Positions 18,511 to 28,872 are shown, counted from the stretch's first letter. The stretch: DNA of 64,000 nucleotides from Gammaproteobacteria bacterium (GCA_003250975.1 QKIY01000028.1:344051-408050); one strand, 5' to 3'. Numbers and translations are program-made. The notes: generated from the sequence alone by a model not told the origin.

Positions 18511-19140
18511 GTGTCATCAATTATAAAACTTGTTGTGGGCCTGGGTAATCCGGGCCCCGAACATTTATTAACGCGTCATAATGCTGGTTTCTGGTTTGCC
18601 GACATGCTGGCTGAGAGGTATTCACTGACCTTTCACCATGAATCAAAATTTTATGCCGAGATTGCACGTCTTAATGCAGAGGGCATGGATTGTTATGTAT
18701 GCAAGCCTATGACGTTCATGAACAACAGTGGTCAAGCAGTTCAGGCCATCGCTGCATTCTACAAATTAAAGCCCGAAGAGATCCTCGTAGTACATGACGA
18801 TATCGACCTGGCCGCGGGTGTAGTGCGAGTCAAAACAGGCGGTGGTCACGGCGGTAATAATGGCCTGCGCGACATTATCGAAAAACTGGGAACAAATGAC
18901 TTCAGTCGCATCCGGCTTGGTATCGGACACCCTGGTGACAGCAGCCAGGTCGTCAATTATGTTCTCTGCAAGCCCAGCGCAGAAGACCAGGAAAAGATCT
19001 TGGACGCTGTCAGCGAGGTTATGATGTTGTTGCCACAGATAATCAATGGAGAGATACAAAAGGCGATGACGGAGCTGCACACGAAACAGAAACAAGCCAC
19101 AGAAAACAAGATACAAGATGATGAAAACAATAATAACTGA
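18511..19140 (+). CDS. pth: Peptidyl-tRNA hydrolase
   Basis: This enzyme frees tRNA from peptidyl-tRNA released early from ribosomes. The 209 residues include VVGLGNPGPEHLLTRHNAGF with the catalytic His at about 23, and MTFMNNSGQAV and HDDIDL motifs. The start is GTG; there is no ATG before the conserved N-terminus. The C-terminal tail after about residue 190 is polar and Lys/Asn-rich, slightly longer than usual. Confidence 0.95.
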   Translation: MSSIIKLVVGLGNPGPEHLLTRHNAGFWFADMLAERYSLTFHHESKFYAEIARLNAEGMDCYVCKPMTFMNNSGQAVQAIAAFYKLKPEEILVVHDDIDLAAGVVRVKTGGGHGGNNGLRDIIEKLGTNDFSRIRLGIGHPGDSSQVVNYVLCKPSAEDQEKILDAVSEVMMLLPQIINGEIQKAMTELHTKQKQATENKIQDDENNNN

Positions 19141-19188
19141 TTCCTCATTTTATTGTGTCTTGATGCTTGTAGCTTTTGGCTGAAGTTT

Positions 19189-20280
19189 ATGGGCTTCAAA
19201 TGCGGAATTGTCGGCTTGCCGAATGTAGGTAAATCCACCTTGTTCAACGCTCTGACCAATTCCGGAATCGATGCGGAGAATTATCCTTTCTGCACTATTG
19301 ATCCCAATGTCGGTATCGTTCCCGTGCCTGATCCGCGCCTGCAGCAACTGGCGGAGATCGTTAAGCCCGCGAAGGTCGTACCTGCACATATGGAGTTCGT
19401 GGATATCGCAGGGCTTGTGGAAGGTGCCTCGAAGGGTGAAGGTCTGGGTAACAAGTTCCTCGCCCACATACGCGAGACACATGCCATTGCCCAGGTAGTA
19501 CGCTGTTTTGAGAACGACAATGTCGTCCACGTGGCAGGCAAGGTCGATCCCCTGTCTGATATCGAGGTCATCAATACCGAACTCTGCCTGGCCGACCAGG
19601 AAACGGTGGAGCGGGCCTTGCAGAAGAGCACAAAGCAGGCTCGCAGTGGTGACAAGGAGGGTAAAAAGCTACAGGCTATTTTGGAAAAGGTCATGGCCCA
19701 TCTCGACCAGGGTCAGCCGGTACGCTCGCTAGCACTGAACGAGGAAGAGCAAGTCGCTGTCAAAGCGCTGCAACTCCTTACCGACAAGCCAACACTGTAT
19801 ATCGCGAATGTCGAGGAGGACGGGATAGAGGACAACCCCTGGCTGGAAAGGCTTCGTGCGCTTGCGGCGGCCGAGGGATCGGAGGTCATCCCGGTGTGTG
19901 CGGCGATCGAGTCCGAGATTGCCGAACTGGATGAGGAAAGCAAGCTGGAATTCCTTGAATCCATCGGCCTGCACGAACCGGGACTGAACCGCATTATCCG
20001 GGCCGGTTTCGAGCTACTCGGTCTGCAAACCTTTTTCACGGCCGGGCCGAAAGAGGTAAGGGCCTGGACTATCCGGGTCGGAGATACCGCGCCCAGGGCT
20101 GCCGGAGTAATCCACAGTGATTTTGAACGAGGTTTTATCCGCGCCGAGGTCGTGGCCTTTGATGATTACATCAGCTACGGTGGTGAACAGGGTGCCAAAG
20201 AGGCTGGCAAGTGGCGTTCGGAAGGCAAGGAATATATTGTCCAAGATGGTGATGTCATCTTGTTCCGCTTTAATGTCTGA
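19189..20280 (+). CDS. ychF: Redox-regulated ATPase YchF (OBG-type)
   Basis: A P-loop NTPase of the OBG family that prefers ATP and binds ribosomes. The G1 loop GLPNVGKST is at about 9-17. The G4 position has NVEE in place of NKxD, consistent with ATP use. A TGS domain forms the C-terminus. Starting at the ATG at 19189 gives 363 residues, exactly the usual length; the frame extends 12 codons upstream without similarity. Confidence 0.95.
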   Translation: MGFKCGIVGLPNVGKSTLFNALTNSGIDAENYPFCTIDPNVGIVPVPDPRLQQLAEIVKPAKVVPAHMEFVDIAGLVEGASKGEGLGNKFLAHIRETHAIAQVVRCFENDNVVHVAGKVDPLSDIEVINTELCLADQETVERALQKSTKQARSGDKEGKKLQAILEKVMAHLDQGQPVRSLALNEEEQVAVKALQLLTDKPTLYIANVEEDGIEDNPWLERLRALAAAEGSEVIPVCAAIESEIAELDEESKLEFLESIGLHEPGLNRIIRAGFELLGLQTFFTAGPKEVRAWTIRVGDTAPRAAGVIHSDFERGFIRAEVVAFDDYISYGGEQGAKEAGKWRSEGKEYIVQDGDVILFRFNV

Positions 20281-20310
20281 AAATCAGTTCATACGCGTTA
20301 CAATCTGATC

Positions 20311-20955
20311 ATGAGTAACGAAGCCTTACGCCAGGAGATTATTAGCATAGTCGGGCGATTCAATAGCTCCGGCCTGAGCTTTGGCTGTTCCGGCAATCTC
20401 AGCGCACGCTCCGCTCAGGGTTTTCTGATTACTCCCACCGGGGTCCCGTACGATAATCTCGGAACAGAGGATATAATCGAGCTTGATTACGCAGGAAACG
20501 TGATCGACGGGACTTTAAAACCGTCCAGCGAGTGGCCCATGCATCGTGGAATCTACCAGGCACGCGAAGACATCAACGCGATCGCGCATGTACACTCACC
20601 TTACGCCACGGCAGTGGCCTGTACTCGCCAACCAATCCCGGCATTTCACTATATGGTTACCATCCTGGGCAGTGATTCGATACCCTGTGCTGATTATGCG
20701 ACCTTCGGAACGGAGGAACTGGCTGAAAACGCCGTCATTGCCATGGAGGATAGTATGGCCTGTTTACTCGCGAACCACGGGCAGGTCGCAGTAGGTGAAG
20801 ATCTGGCCATGGCATTTCAATATGCCGGTGAAGTAGAAAACCTTGCCCGCCAGTTTATCCTCAGTCTCCAGGCTGGTGGCCCTGTCCTGCTCAGTGAAGA
20901 TGAAATGAAGATGAATATCGAGAAATTCAAGACCTACGGCAAACAGGACCGGTGA
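20311..20955 (+). CDS. Class II aldolase/adducin family protein
   Basis: A zinc-dependent aldolase of 214 residues, resembling L-fuculose-phosphate aldolase. The zinc ligands are visible: His93 and His95 in IAHVHSPYA and His156 in LLANHGQ, with the probable catalytic Glu74 in SSEWPMH. The N-terminal SGNLSAR binds phosphate in the family. No sugar kinase or isomerase is nearby, so the substrate is open; methylthioribulose-phosphate dehydratases share this fold. Confidence 0.8.
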   Translation: MSNEALRQEIISIVGRFNSSGLSFGCSGNLSARSAQGFLITPTGVPYDNLGTEDIIELDYAGNVIDGTLKPSSEWPMHRGIYQAREDINAIAHVHSPYATAVACTRQPIPAFHYMVTILGSDSIPCADYATFGTEELAENAVIAMEDSMACLLANHGQVAVGEDLAMAFQYAGEVENLARQFILSLQAGGPVLLSEDEMKMNIEKFKTYGKQDR

Positions 20956-20964
20956 TCAGTTTTC

Positions 20965-21393
20965 ATGCCTGATACATTACACCCTTTCCATCTTGCCATA
21001 CCGGTTCTGAATATTGCCGAAACCCGAAGGTTTTATGTCGAATTACTCGGTTGCAAGGTAGGGCGAGAGGCCGAACGATGGATTGATTTTGATTTCTTTG
21101 GTCACCAGGTTTCAGCACATGTCAGGCCGGACGAGATTTCGCAGATACTCACGAATCCCGTCGATGGTGAACAGGTGCCGGTACGTCACTTTGGGATCGT
21201 CATGAACTGGGAGGACTGGCAGGCTTTTAGAGAACGACTGAACAGTATGGGTATGGAGTATCTCATTAAACCCACTATCCGATTTAAGGATAAGGCCGGT
21301 GAACAGGCCACGCTATTTATCAGGGATCCCAGTGGAAATGCCCTGGAGTTCAAATCGTTCAAAAATAATGCGAACCTGTTTGCGAGGGACTGA
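20965..21393 (+). CDS. VOC (glyoxalase/dioxygenase) superfamily protein
   Basis: A 142-residue vicinal-oxygen-chelate protein. It begins HPFHLAIPVLNIAETRRFYVELLGC, the first beta-alpha-beta module, and ends DPSGNALEFKSF, the typical second metal-site strand. It starts 9 bases after the aldolase gene and is probably co-transcribed. Such proteins include glyoxalases, dioxygenases and antibiotic-binding proteins; this sequence alone does not decide among them. Confidence 0.75.
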   Translation: MPDTLHPFHLAIPVLNIAETRRFYVELLGCKVGREAERWIDFDFFGHQVSAHVRPDEISQILTNPVDGEQVPVRHFGIVMNWEDWQAFRERLNSMGMEYLIKPTIRFKDKAGEQATLFIRDPSGNALEFKSFKNNANLFARD

Positions 21394-21436
21394 ACACAGG
21401 GTGTGGCTATGAAAACACCATTTTGTTGAACAAACC

Positions 21437-21703
21437 ATGATGCTTTCTATCAAGGTCATTCCTTCTTCATCAAGAGACTGTATCGCGGGCTGGCTTGAAA
21501 ACACCCTGAAGGTCAAGGTGAGTGCACCGCCTGAAAAGGGCAGGGCTAACCTGTCAGTGCAACGGGTCATGGAAAATGCGCTCGGCTTGCCACGTGGTTC
21601 GGTATCCATAGTCAAGGGCAAGACATCAGTAAACAAGGTCATTGAAATCCCGTTACTCAGCGAAGCTGAGGTTTACAGTCGCTTGTCGGGGCCAGCCCAA
21701 TAG
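21437..21703 (+). CDS. DUF167 (YggU) family protein
   Basis: An 88-residue DUF167 protein. The family pattern KVKVSAPPEKGRAN is at about 29-42, followed by VSIVKGKTSVNKVIEI. Structures are known but no function is established. Two adjacent ATG codons (21437 and 21440) could start it. It ends 29 bases before the convergent DUF6494-like gene. Confidence 0.85.
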   Translation: MMLSIKVIPSSSRDCIAGWLENTLKVKVSAPPEKGRANLSVQRVMENALGLPRGSVSIVKGKTSVNKVIEIPLLSEAEVYSRLSGPAQ

Positions 21704-21732
21704 CCGACTATATGCTTTTTTGCAGGTGGTAC

Positions 21733-21939
21733 TTACTCAAGCTCTATTGAGCCTTCTATCATTTCCTTTAACCCAAGCTCGCCAACTTCCAGCGTGACCC
21801 TGGCGTCGAGCGATTCATTACCCTTTAACTTCCCTGATCGAATTGCCTCATCGACGTGCTTTTCGATCTCACGCTGGGAGGTAACTCCGACCTTCTTCAG
21901 AAACTTGCGTACCGTCATATTAAAGGTATCTTCTTTCAT
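21733..21939 (-). CDS. Small protein resembling DUF6494
   Basis: A 68-residue protein starting MKEDTFNMTVRKFLKKVGVT and continuing SQREIEKHVDEAIRSGKL, a pattern I associate with the DUF6494 family. It is acidic at the C-terminus and has no membrane segment or Cys. An AGGAGG Shine-Dalgarno (21950-21955 on the plus strand, read in reverse) precedes the ATG. Function is unknown. It is transcribed away from the phasin gene. Confidence 0.75.
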   Translation of the reverse strand: MKEDTFNMTVRKFLKKVGVTSQREIEKHVDEAIRSGKLKGNESLDARVTLEVGELGLKEMIEGSIELE

Positions 21940-22197
21940 GCATTCCTCCTCTTAATTCACCTGGCATACGGTTTATTATCCGGGCCCATCATGGAAGTTC
22001 CACAAAAGCCTTGCGAGCGGATCAATGCCGGTTATTCCTGACGGACTCCAGGGCTAATCTGGTTAAATTTTAACCGATTTTTTGCCGCTTAAGGACTGAG
22101 ATCATAGCCGAGTCGCTACTATGGATGCAATAAATATGTCGCTAAAACAATAAGTTAAGAAATTTACCAATATTTTTCGAACTTTTTAAATAATGAT
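21940..22197. other. Gene-free stretch between DUF6494-like gene and phasin promoter
   Basis: The spacer of 332 bases to the phasin start holds no credible ORF. At 22061-22075 it has a near-perfect dyad GGTTAA-ATT-TTAACC followed by GATTTTTT, which looks like an intrinsic terminator on the plus strand but has no obvious transcript to end. The rest is AT-rich and leads into the phasin promoter. Confidence 0.4.
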
Positions 22198-22237
22198 GTT
22201 GCATTGCACAAATCATTAGTCTATACTGCAATGCAAC
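22198..22237 (+). promoter_or_regulatory. Phasin promoter flanked by an 11-base perfect inverted repeat
   Basis: A -35 box TTGCAT (22199-22204), a 17-base spacer and a -10 box TATACT (22222-22227). The arms GTTGCATTGCA (22198-22208) and TGCAATGCAAC (22227-22237) are perfect inverse complements separated by 18 bases; one covers the -35 box and the other the start site. This layout fits a repressor operator. PhaR repressors of other proteobacteria recognise TGC-rich dyads at phasin promoters, so a PhaR-type operator is my inference. Confidence 0.65.
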
Positions 22238-22271
22238 ATTTAGTAATAAACCATTTTTTAGGAGATAAATC

Positions 22272-22583
22272 ATGAACGAACAGTTTGAAAAATTTGTTGC
22301 ACCCTTACAGGAACTCAACTCCCTGTACGTTGAAAATGTTGAGAAGCTGGCCTCTATCCAGATCGAGGCACTGGAAGAAGGTATTAACACCGGTGTTGAT
22401 TCTCTGAAGAAGGCTGTTTCTGTCAAGGACCTGGAAGGCGCCAAGAGCTACTTCGTTGGCCAGACTGAAGTTGCCAAGTCTGCAGTTGAGAGCGCAGTTG
22501 CCCGTGGCAAGTCTGTTGCTGAGATTGTTCAGGCTTATCCGGCCAGCGTTAAAAAGATCCTGGAAACAGCTATTGCTGCCTAA
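22272..22583 (+). CDS. phaP: Phasin family protein
   Basis: A 103-residue phasin, a protein that coats polyhydroxyalkanoate granules. The sequence is one amphipathic helical stretch with the family features QLKELNSLYVENVEKL-like start and AKSAVESAVARGKSVAEIVQ. The length is on the short side for the family (PF09361 members are often 110-150). AGGAG precedes the ATG and a strong terminator follows. No PHA synthase is in the window, so the granule link rests on family membership. Confidence 0.8.
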   Translation: MNEQFEKFVAPLQELNSLYVENVEKLASIQIEALEEGINTGVDSLKKAVSVKDLEGAKSYFVGQTEVAKSAVESAVARGKSVAEIVQAYPASVKKILETAIAA

Positions 22584-22618
22584 TCCGGGTAGTGACCTTA
22601 CTCCAAATGTCACGGGAA

Positions 22619-22643
22619 GCCGCCCACTGGGCGGCTTTTTTTT
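22619..22643 (+). terminator. Intrinsic terminator of the phasin gene
   Basis: Stem GCCGCCC/GGGCGGC (22619-22625 and 22629-22635) with loop ACT, followed by eight T. It ends the monocistronic phasin transcript 36 bases after the stop. Confidence 0.9.
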
Positions 22644-22672
22644 GCCCTAGTTTCTTGGACAATGTGAAGGGG

Positions 22673-23554
22673 TTAACGAATCCTGTAAGCGAGCAATTTA
22701 TCGTTCATCATCATGGGCAACAGAATCAACTTTTGATCCAGCAACACTTCATGATCAGCCATGCCCTGTTCCAGTTGCAAAATCAGCCAGGGATTACCCG
22801 CGTTATCGATATGAAACAACCTGCCAGCCATCCAGTCAGTGACGTAATACCCTCCCATTCCGTCGCCCTCGACTCCATCAAGATTACCGATAGAGGAACC
22901 ATCTCCCATTGATGAAATCGCCTTGCTACTGATTGTAACCGACAGCATATGTCCCGGGATCTCTGTGGCGAATCCTTCTTTCATGATACCCCATGCCCCG
23001 ACGATGAGTTGGTCATCCTGAACCAACAGGCCGTTGGGATTTAACAGATCCGGGCTTTCCAGCCAGATGTTGAATTTTCCCCGATGCAACCGGTGAATGC
23101 GGTTGAGTATCATATCAGAGACATAGATATCACCGTTTGCAGCGGCGGCTACATCGTTAAGAAACTTTGCATCTTCAACGGTATATTGGTTGGTGATCCT
23201 GGCACTCTGGATATCGATCTCAACCAGCGTATCGATATCGGCGACATAGAGTTTGTTGCCACTGATGGCAAGGCCCTTGGGTGCGTCGAATCCGGTTATC
23301 CACTGCTGTTCAAGAATCTCACCATCGAGTGACAACTTTGCGATATAACCATTACCGTCCTTTTCGTTTGGTGTCCCATTGACATTGGATACATACAGGG
23401 CATTAGTGTTTCTATGGTAGATCACCGATTCCGGATTATTGAGGCCGCCCGTTTCCCATACCAGATCTAGAGGCGGCCCACCTGCCATGAGGGCCGAAGC
23501 CGCAAGAATCATCAGAAGATTTGAGAAAAGTTTTGCAGCGGATCGGTTTTGCAT
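22673..23554 (-). CDS. Secreted SMP-30/gluconolactonase-like beta-propeller
   Basis: A 293-residue protein with a signal peptide (LLMILAASALMAGG) and six-bladed propeller repeats such as PESVIYHRNTNALYVSNVNG, APKGLAISGNKLYVADID and VAAAANGDIYVSDMILNRI. This places it in the SMP-30/LRE group of calcium-dependent lactonases or sensor propellers. The ATG at 23554 has GGAG eight bases upstream; the frame runs eight codons further into trpC. It follows trpC by 16 bases, possibly co-transcribed. Substrate unknown. Confidence 0.72.
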   Translation of the reverse strand: MQNRSAAKLFSNLLMILAASALMAGGPPLDLVWETGGLNNPESVIYHRNTNALYVSNVNGTPNEKDGNGYIAKLSLDGEILEQQWITGFDAPKGLAISGNKLYVADIDTLVEIDIQSARITNQYTVEDAKFLNDVAAAANGDIYVSDMILNRIHRLHRGKFNIWLESPDLLNPNGLLVQDDQLIVGAWGIMKEGFATEIPGHMLSVTISSKAISSMGDGSSIGNLDGVEGDGMGGYYVTDWMAGRLFHIDNAGNPWLILQLEQGMADHEVLLDQKLILLPMMMNDKLLAYRIR

Positions 23555-23570
23555 AGTAAATACTCCGTGG

Positions 23571-24368
23571 TTAATCAAATAATGCCTTGAGTTGTTTGCC
23601 AGGATCCGGCGCGCTCATGAAGGCCTCTCCAACCAAAAAGACGTTGACATTGTGTTTACGCATCAGGGCAACATCCTCCCTGCTGTGAATTCCGCTCTCG
23701 GTAATCACCGTCCGATCTGGAAATACGTCTGGAAGTAATCTGATAGTGGTATTTATATCAGTCTCAAAGGTATGCAGGTTACGGTTATTGATCCCTATCA
23801 ATGGCAACCTAAGGACCAGTGCCCGTTCCAGTTCCTCGCGGTTATGGACCTCCAGTAATACATCCATGCCCAGTTCTGTTGCGAGTCCTGCCAGTTCATG
23901 CAGGTTAGTGTCATCCAGTGCGGAAATGATCAGCAGGATACAATCGGCTCCCAGGAGGCGTGATTCATAGATCTGGTATGGTTCGATCATGAAGTCCTTA
24001 CGCAGCACAGGCAGTTCACAAGCACTGCGCGCCTGTTTCAGGTACTCGTCATCCCCCTGAAAAAATTCTTTGTCAGTAAGTACTGACAAACAGGCGGCGC
24101 CAGCTTTGGCATAGCTCTTAGCGATAGCTACCGGGTCAAAGTCCTCGCGGATCACGCCCTTGCTGGGGGAGGCCCTTTTTATCTCGGCAATCACCGCGGG
24201 CCTTCCGGTGCTGAGGACCCGTTGCAACTCCTTTTCAAAACCGCGTACCGGGGAGCAATCCTTTATCGCGGTAACAACCTCGGACTCGGGCCTTGCCTGT
24301 TTACGTGTCTCGACTTCCTCTTTCTTGTGCGCGAGGATCCGTTTGAGTATATCTGCTGTATCTTGCAT
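23571..24368 (-). CDS. trpC: Indole-3-glycerol phosphate synthase
   Basis: This enzyme closes the indole ring from CdRP in tryptophan synthesis. The TIM-barrel motifs [40 protein letters not shown] and [13 protein letters not shown] are all present in 265 residues. It is a separate gene, not fused to trpF as in enteric bacteria. It is the last trp gene of the operon here; trpF, trpB and trpA lie elsewhere. Confidence 0.96.
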   Translation of the reverse strand: MQDTADILKRILAHKKEEVETRKQARPESEVVTAIKDCSPVRGFEKELQRVLSTGRPAVIAEIKRASPSKGVIREDFDPVAIAKSYAKAGAACLSVLTDKEFFQGDDEYLKQARSACELPVLRKDFMIEPYQIYESRLLGADCILLIISALDDTNLHELAGLATELGMDVLLEVHNREELERALVLRLPLIGINNRNLHTFETDINTTIRLLPDVFPDRTVITESGIHSREDVALMRKHNVNVFLVGEAFMSAPDPGKQLKALFD

Positions 24369-24377
24369 GGCCGTAAT

Positions 24378-25394
24378 TTAAAAAGAATTGGACAGGCTGA
24401 TGAGTAATTCCAGTTTGGATTTTGCGGCACCTTCTTCGATGGATCGCTTCGCCAACGCTACGCCTTCTACCAGGCTGCCGGCTACGCCGGCTGTATAGAT
24501 CGCCGCACCGGCATTCATGATGACAATATCACGCGCGGGACCGGGTTTATTGTCGAGTACTCCCTGCATCATGTGCAGGCTGTCGTTTACACCCTCGACT
24601 GCCAGTTTGGTAATGTCTTGCAGGGGGAGGCCAAATTCTTCCGGTGAAACAGTATAGGTTTTTATCGTACCGTTGTTTAATTCACAGATATCGGTTGGTG
24701 CAGAGATACTGATTTCGTCCATACCGTCGTGTGAATGTACAACAAGGACATGCTTACTGCCGAGTTGCTGGAGTACCCGAGCCAGTTTTTCAAGCCACTC
24801 AGAACCGAATACCCCCAGTACCTGGTTCGGCGCACCGGCCGGATTGGTCAACGGACCCAGCAGGTTGAACAGGGTTCTGACACCCAGTTCTTTGCGCGGG
24901 CCGATAGCATGTTTCATGGCGCTGTGATGCATAGGCGCGAACATGAAACCAATGCCGATACTGTCAATAGACTCCGCAATCTGATCTGGCTCCAGGTCCA
25001 GCCTGATCCCTGCAGCTTCGAGAATATCAGCACTGCCACATTTGCTGGATACGGATCGGTTACCATGCTTTGCAACGCGCGCACCAGCACCGGCAGCAAC
25101 GAAAGCCGACGTAGTCGAGATATTAAAAGTGTTCGTGCAATCACCACCTGTTCCGCAGGTATCCACAAGATGCTCAACATCAACTTCCACGCGTGTTGAC
25201 AACTGCCGCATTACGGCTGCCGCAGCGGCAATTTCGTCAATAGTTTCGCCCTTCATACGCAGTGCGATCAAAAACCCCGCGATCTGTGCAGGGGTACATT
25301 CCCCCGTCATGATGGCGTGCATAATCTGTTGCATTTCATTGCCTTTAAGATCTTTTCTTTCCAGCAGGCGCTGAAGTCCGGTTTGAATATCCAT
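24378..25394 (-). CDS. trpD: Anthranilate phosphoribosyltransferase
   Basis: This enzyme joins anthranilate to PRPP. The 338 residues contain the PRPP motif DTCGTGGD, the [15 protein letters not shown] anthranilate site and the GPLTNP region. I prefer the ATG at 25394 ([10 protein letters not shown]) to one four codons upstream. It is separate from trpG, with trpC 9 bases downstream. Confidence 0.95.
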   Translation of the reverse strand: MDIQTGLQRLLERKDLKGNEMQQIMHAIMTGECTPAQIAGFLIALRMKGETIDEIAAAAAVMRQLSTRVEVDVEHLVDTCGTGGDCTNTFNISTTSAFVAAGAGARVAKHGNRSVSSKCGSADILEAAGIRLDLEPDQIAESIDSIGIGFMFAPMHHSAMKHAIGPRKELGVRTLFNLLGPLTNPAGAPNQVLGVFGSEWLEKLARVLQQLGSKHVLVVHSHDGMDEISISAPTDICELNNGTIKTYTVSPEEFGLPLQDITKLAVEGVNDSLHMMQGVLDNKPGPARDIVIMNAGAAIYTAGVAGSLVEGVALAKRSIEEGAAKSKLELLISLSNSF

Positions 25395-25410
25395 ATGTCG
25401 ATTCAATACA

Positions 25411-25992
25411 TTAATTTATCTTCAGGAAATTACTTAGCAGTTCATGGCCGTAGGAAGTCAAAATGGATTCGGGATGAAACTGAACGCCGGATATGGAATA
25501 TTCCTTATGATGCACTCCCATGATCTCATCCATGTTGCCATTCTCATCAAGGGTCCAGGCAGTAATCTCCAGACAATCGGGCAGGGTCTCTTTCTCAATG
25601 ACCAGTGAATGGTAGCGTGTGGCGATGAACGGCATGTCAAGATTGGTGAATACATCTGCGCCGGTATGGTAAATTTCAGATGTCTTGCCATGCATGATCC
25701 GGTTGGCATGGACAATGCGGCCGCCAAATGCCTGGCCAATGCATTGATGACCGAGACAGACCCCTAGGACAGGGACCCTGCCTTTGAAGTGTTCAATCAC
25801 ATCCAGCGAGATACCTGCTTCATTCGGTGTGCAGGGACCAGGTGAGATGACTATGTGGCCGGGTGAGAGTTTGCTTATTTCATCCAGCGTGATCTGATCA
25901 TTACGATAGACACGCACGTCCTGTCCCAACTCTCCGAAATACTGCACCAGGTTGTAGGTAAAGGAATCGTAATTATCGATCATTAATAACAT
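25411..25992 (-). CDS. trpG: Anthranilate synthase component II (glutamine amidotransferase)
   Basis: The class I amidotransferase subunit that supplies ammonia to TrpE, 193 residues. The nucleophile Cys is at about 79 in GVCLGHQ, and FHPESI holds the catalytic His and Glu. The protein starts [14 protein letters not shown] as usual. In many bacteria this subunit is shared with folate synthesis (PabA), which cannot be excluded here. Confidence 0.95.
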   Translation of the reverse strand: MLLMIDNYDSFTYNLVQYFGELGQDVRVYRNDQITLDEISKLSPGHIVISPGPCTPNEAGISLDVIEHFKGRVPVLGVCLGHQCIGQAFGGRIVHANRIMHGKTSEIYHTGADVFTNLDMPFIATRYHSLVIEKETLPDCLEITAWTLDENGNMDEIMGVHHKEYSISGVQFHPESILTSYGHELLSNFLKIN

Positions 25993-26004
25993 AGTTCGAT
26001 TTTG

Positions 26005-27489
26005 CTATGCCTTGTTAGTGTAATCCAGGCCATTCTCTGCCAAGCTTACGGCCCGGAATATGGCTCTTCCCTTGTTCATGGTCTCGTCCCATTCATTTCG
26101 CGGGACGGAATCCGCCACTATACCTGCGCCGGCTTGGATATGCAGGGTATTTCCCTTGATGACAGCGGTGCGAATGGCGATGGCAGTATCCATATTGCCT
26201 GACCAGGACAAGTATCCGACTGCGCCGGCATACACGCCTCGCTTTACCGGTTCAAGTTCGTTGATGATCTCCATGGCTCGAATCTTGGGTGCACCGGATA
26301 CCGTCCCCGCCGGAAAGGTTGCGCGCAGGACATCCATGGCAGATTGCTTGCCGTTCAATTTGCCGATGACGTTCGATACGATGTGCATCACATGCGAGTA
26401 GCGCTCTATGATCATCTTGTCCGTCACAGAGACACTGCCGATCCCGGCTACCCTGCCGACATCGTTACGGCCGAGGTCGATTAGCATCAAGTGCTCCGCC
26501 AGCTCCTTGGGATCCTGGAGCAGGTCCTGTTCCAGAGCCTTGTCTTCCTTTTCTGTCTTGCCCCGCGGCCTTGTCCCGGCAATGGGCCTTACGGTAACCA
26601 TGCCGTCCTCGAGACGTACCAGTATCTCGGGCGAGGACCCCACGATCTGGAAGTCATCCAGATGCATGTAGAACATGTATGGCGAAGGGTTCAGGCAACG
26701 AAGTGCGCGGTACAGGTTGATCGGCGGGGCAGTGAAGGGAATAGACAGGCGTTGTGACAGAACGACCTGCATAACATCACCATCAACAATATAGTCCTTG
26801 ATCCGGTTAACGGCCTTCTCGAATCTTGATTGTGTAAACCCGGAAATGAAGTCTCCCTCGTTTACCTCGTGAGGCGGATGGGCATGATGTTCTATTGAAC
26901 TGTTGTTGAGTTTCTCAATAATGCTATCCAGAGTCTGTTCGGCCTGAACATAGGCATTTTCCTGTTCCGCATCGGCATGGACGATGATATAGAGCTTGCC
27001 AGCAAGGTTATCAAATACCACGAGCTGGTCGGAGACCATTAGCAGAATATCCGGGCACTTCAGAGGGTCTTCCTTCTCATAGTTCAGCCTGGGCTCGATA
27101 TAGCGGATGGTGTCATAACCAAAATAACCGACTAGGCCACCGGCAAAGCGCGGGATTCCAGGGAGCAAGGGGACTCGGAATTGCTGCAAATACTCTTCAA
27201 TTGCTTGTAAAGGATCGGTGGTTTCCAGTTGCCGTATAACCTCTCCATTCTTCTCGATAGTCAATAGTTTCCCATATACCTTGACGAGCGTATTCGAGGT
27301 CAGGCCGATGATAGAGTACCGACCCCATTTCTCGCCGCCCTGTACCGATTCGAACAGGTAGGTGTAAGGAGAATTGGCCAGCTTCATATAGGCGCTCAGG
27401 GGCGTTTCGAGGTCGGCCAGTACTTCGCGCATGAACGGGATACGGTTGTAGTTTTCACCTACGAGTTGATTGTAGAGTTCGGGTGTCAT
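26005..27489 (-). CDS. trpE: Anthranilate synthase component I
   Basis: This subunit converts chorismate to anthranilate. The 494 residues include the feedback-site segment near [14 protein letters not shown], and the catalytic signatures [24 protein letters not shown] and [18 protein letters not shown]. Its ATG overlaps the gph stop (ATGA at 27486-27489), so there is no leader of its own and no room for a classical trpL attenuator in front of it. Confidence 0.96.
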   Translation of the reverse strand: MTPELYNQLVGENYNRIPFMREVLADLETPLSAYMKLANSPYTYLFESVQGGEKWGRYSIIGLTSNTLVKVYGKLLTIEKNGEVIRQLETTDPLQAIEEYLQQFRVPLLPGIPRFAGGLVGYFGYDTIRYIEPRLNYEKEDPLKCPDILLMVSDQLVVFDNLAGKLYIIVHADAEQENAYVQAEQTLDSIIEKLNNSSIEHHAHPPHEVNEGDFISGFTQSRFEKAVNRIKDYIVDGDVMQVVLSQRLSIPFTAPPINLYRALRCLNPSPYMFYMHLDDFQIVGSSPEILVRLEDGMVTVRPIAGTRPRGKTEKEDKALEQDLLQDPKELAEHLMLIDLGRNDVGRVAGIGSVSVTDKMIIERYSHVMHIVSNVIGKLNGKQSAMDVLRATFPAGTVSGAPKIRAMEIINELEPVKRGVYAGAVGYLSWSGNMDTAIAIRTAVIKGNTLHIQAGAGIVADSVPRNEWDETMNKGRAIFRAVSLAENGLDYTNKA

Positions 27490-28169
27490 GCGTTGCAGGG
27501 TTCCATCATTGAAGGGAGTTCTGACAGCGAGTCAGCGACTGCATCCGGATTATTCTCGCGTATATCATGGCCGTGGTTATAACCATAAGTGACGGCCAGT
27601 GATTGGAAGCCGGCGGCTCGAGCGGCCTTTATATCACTGGCGGAATCTCCAACCATTAGGCAATTTGCCGGTTCGACACCAAAAAAGTCTGCGGCATGCA
27701 GCAATGGCAATGGGTCGGGCTTGCTTTTGGCAAGGGTGTCACCACAGATAATAATGCCGAAATGTTTATCAATGCCGAGTGTCTTTAGAACAATATAGGT
27801 AAACTTCTCATGCTTGTTGGTAACGCAGCCCATTTTGTACTTTTTATCCCGCAGGTAATTAAGGCAGTCTTCTGCACCTTCATAGATATACGTTCTCCTG
27901 CATGCATTTTCCAGGTAAATGTCGGAGAAGATTGAAAAGGCCTTTTCATACAGGTCGGGATCGGGTTCGGCATCCATTTCACCGGTAAGGGCCCGTTTGA
28001 CGAGCCGGCGGATTCCGTTGCCTATCCACAGCCTGACCTTTTCCTCGCCACAGGTGGGGTGCCCAAGTTTTTCCATTGTGGTATCGAGGGAATAAGTCAG
28101 ATCTGGGACCGAGTCGACCAGTGTGCCATCCAGGTCAAACAGGATCATTTCCGGGAGATTTAATGCCAT
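27486..28169 (-). CDS. gph: Phosphoglycolate phosphatase
   Basis: A HAD-family phosphatase of 227 residues. The nucleophile motif is FDLDGTLVD (Asp12 and Asp14), and VGDSASD provides the motif IV acids. I chose the ATG at 28169, since the frame extends 90 codons upstream into rpe without similarity. The rpe-gph-trpE order is common in gammaproteobacteria. It removes 2-phosphoglycolate, but related HAD activities are possible. Confidence 0.9.
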   Translation of the reverse strand: MALNLPEMILFDLDGTLVDSVPDLTYSLDTTMEKLGHPTCGEEKVRLWIGNGIRRLVKRALTGEMDAEPDPDLYEKAFSIFSDIYLENACRRTYIYEGAEDCLNYLRDKKYKMGCVTNKHEKFTYIVLKTLGIDKHFGIIICGDTLAKSKPDPLPLLHAADFFGVEPANCLMVGDSASDIKAARAAGFQSLAVTYGYNHGHDIRENNPDAVADSLSELPSMMEPCNA

Positions 28170-28197
28170 GCTTTGCTCGTTAAAGAAAAAGCTATTT

Positions 28198-28872
28198 TTA
28201 GATCCGGGCCTTGGCCAGTTCTTCCCGCATCTTGCGGATGGTTGCCTTGTAGTCCTTGCTGCCGAAGATTGCTGAGCCCGCCACGAAGATATCAGCGCCG
28301 GCCTCGGCGATACTGCGAATATTATCAACCTTGACTCCGCCGTCGATCTCCAGACGGATATCCGGATTGAACTGGTCAATAATTTTGCGAGCCTCCCAGA
28401 GCTTATCAAGACTGGAGGGAATAAAGGATTGTCCGCCAAACCCGGGGTTTACCGACATGAGCAGGATCATGTCCAGCTTGTCGAGCACATGATCAAGATA
28501 ATCCAGGGGCGTAGCCGGGTTGAAGACCAGGCCAGCCTTGCAGCCATTGTCACGGATAATCTGCAGGGTCCTGTCGATATGTTCAGAGGCCTCCGGATGA
28601 AAGGTAATGTAACTTGCGCCGGCCCTGGCGAAGTCCGGGATAATCCTGTCTACGGGCTTGATCATCAGGTGTACATCCAGTGGCGCAGAGATGCCGTAAT
28701 CCCGCAGCGCCTGTACCACAACCGGGCCAAAAGTCAGGTTGGGGACATAATGATTGTCCATAACGTCCACATGGACGATGTCAGCCCCGGCCGCAAGTAC
28801 TTTGCTCGTATCCTCACCCAACCTGGCCATATTGGCTGACAGGATGGATGGCGCAATCAGGAAATCTGTCAT
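28198..28872 (-). CDS. rpe: Ribulose-phosphate 3-epimerase
   Basis: This enzyme interconverts ribulose-5-phosphate and xylulose-5-phosphate. The 224 residues hold [49 protein letters not shown] and EIDGGV, with the paired Asp and His metal ligands. It is the first gene of the rpe-gph-trpEGDC run, 28 bases before gph. Confidence 0.96.
   Translation of the reverse strand: MTDFLIAPSILSANMARLGEDTSKVLAAGADIVHVDVMDNHYVPNLTFGPVVVQALRDYGISAPLDVHLMIKPVDRIIPDFARAGASYITFHPEASEHIDRTLQIIRDNGCKAGLVFNPATPLDYLDHVLDKLDMILLMSVNPGFGGQSFIPSSLDKLWEARKIIDQFNPDIRLEIDGGVKVDNIRSIAEAGADIFVAGSAIFGSKDYKATIRKMREELAKARI

Noticed and set aside
22061..22084. Terminator-like dyad GGTTAA/TTAACC plus T-run.
   Set aside because: All-AT-rich weak stem and no upstream plus-strand transcript that ends there; left as a remark in the spacer entry.
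28170..28439. A 90-residue N-terminal extension of gph.
   Set aside because: It lies inside rpe in a different frame and is of low complexity; the HAD domain begins right after the ATG at 28169.
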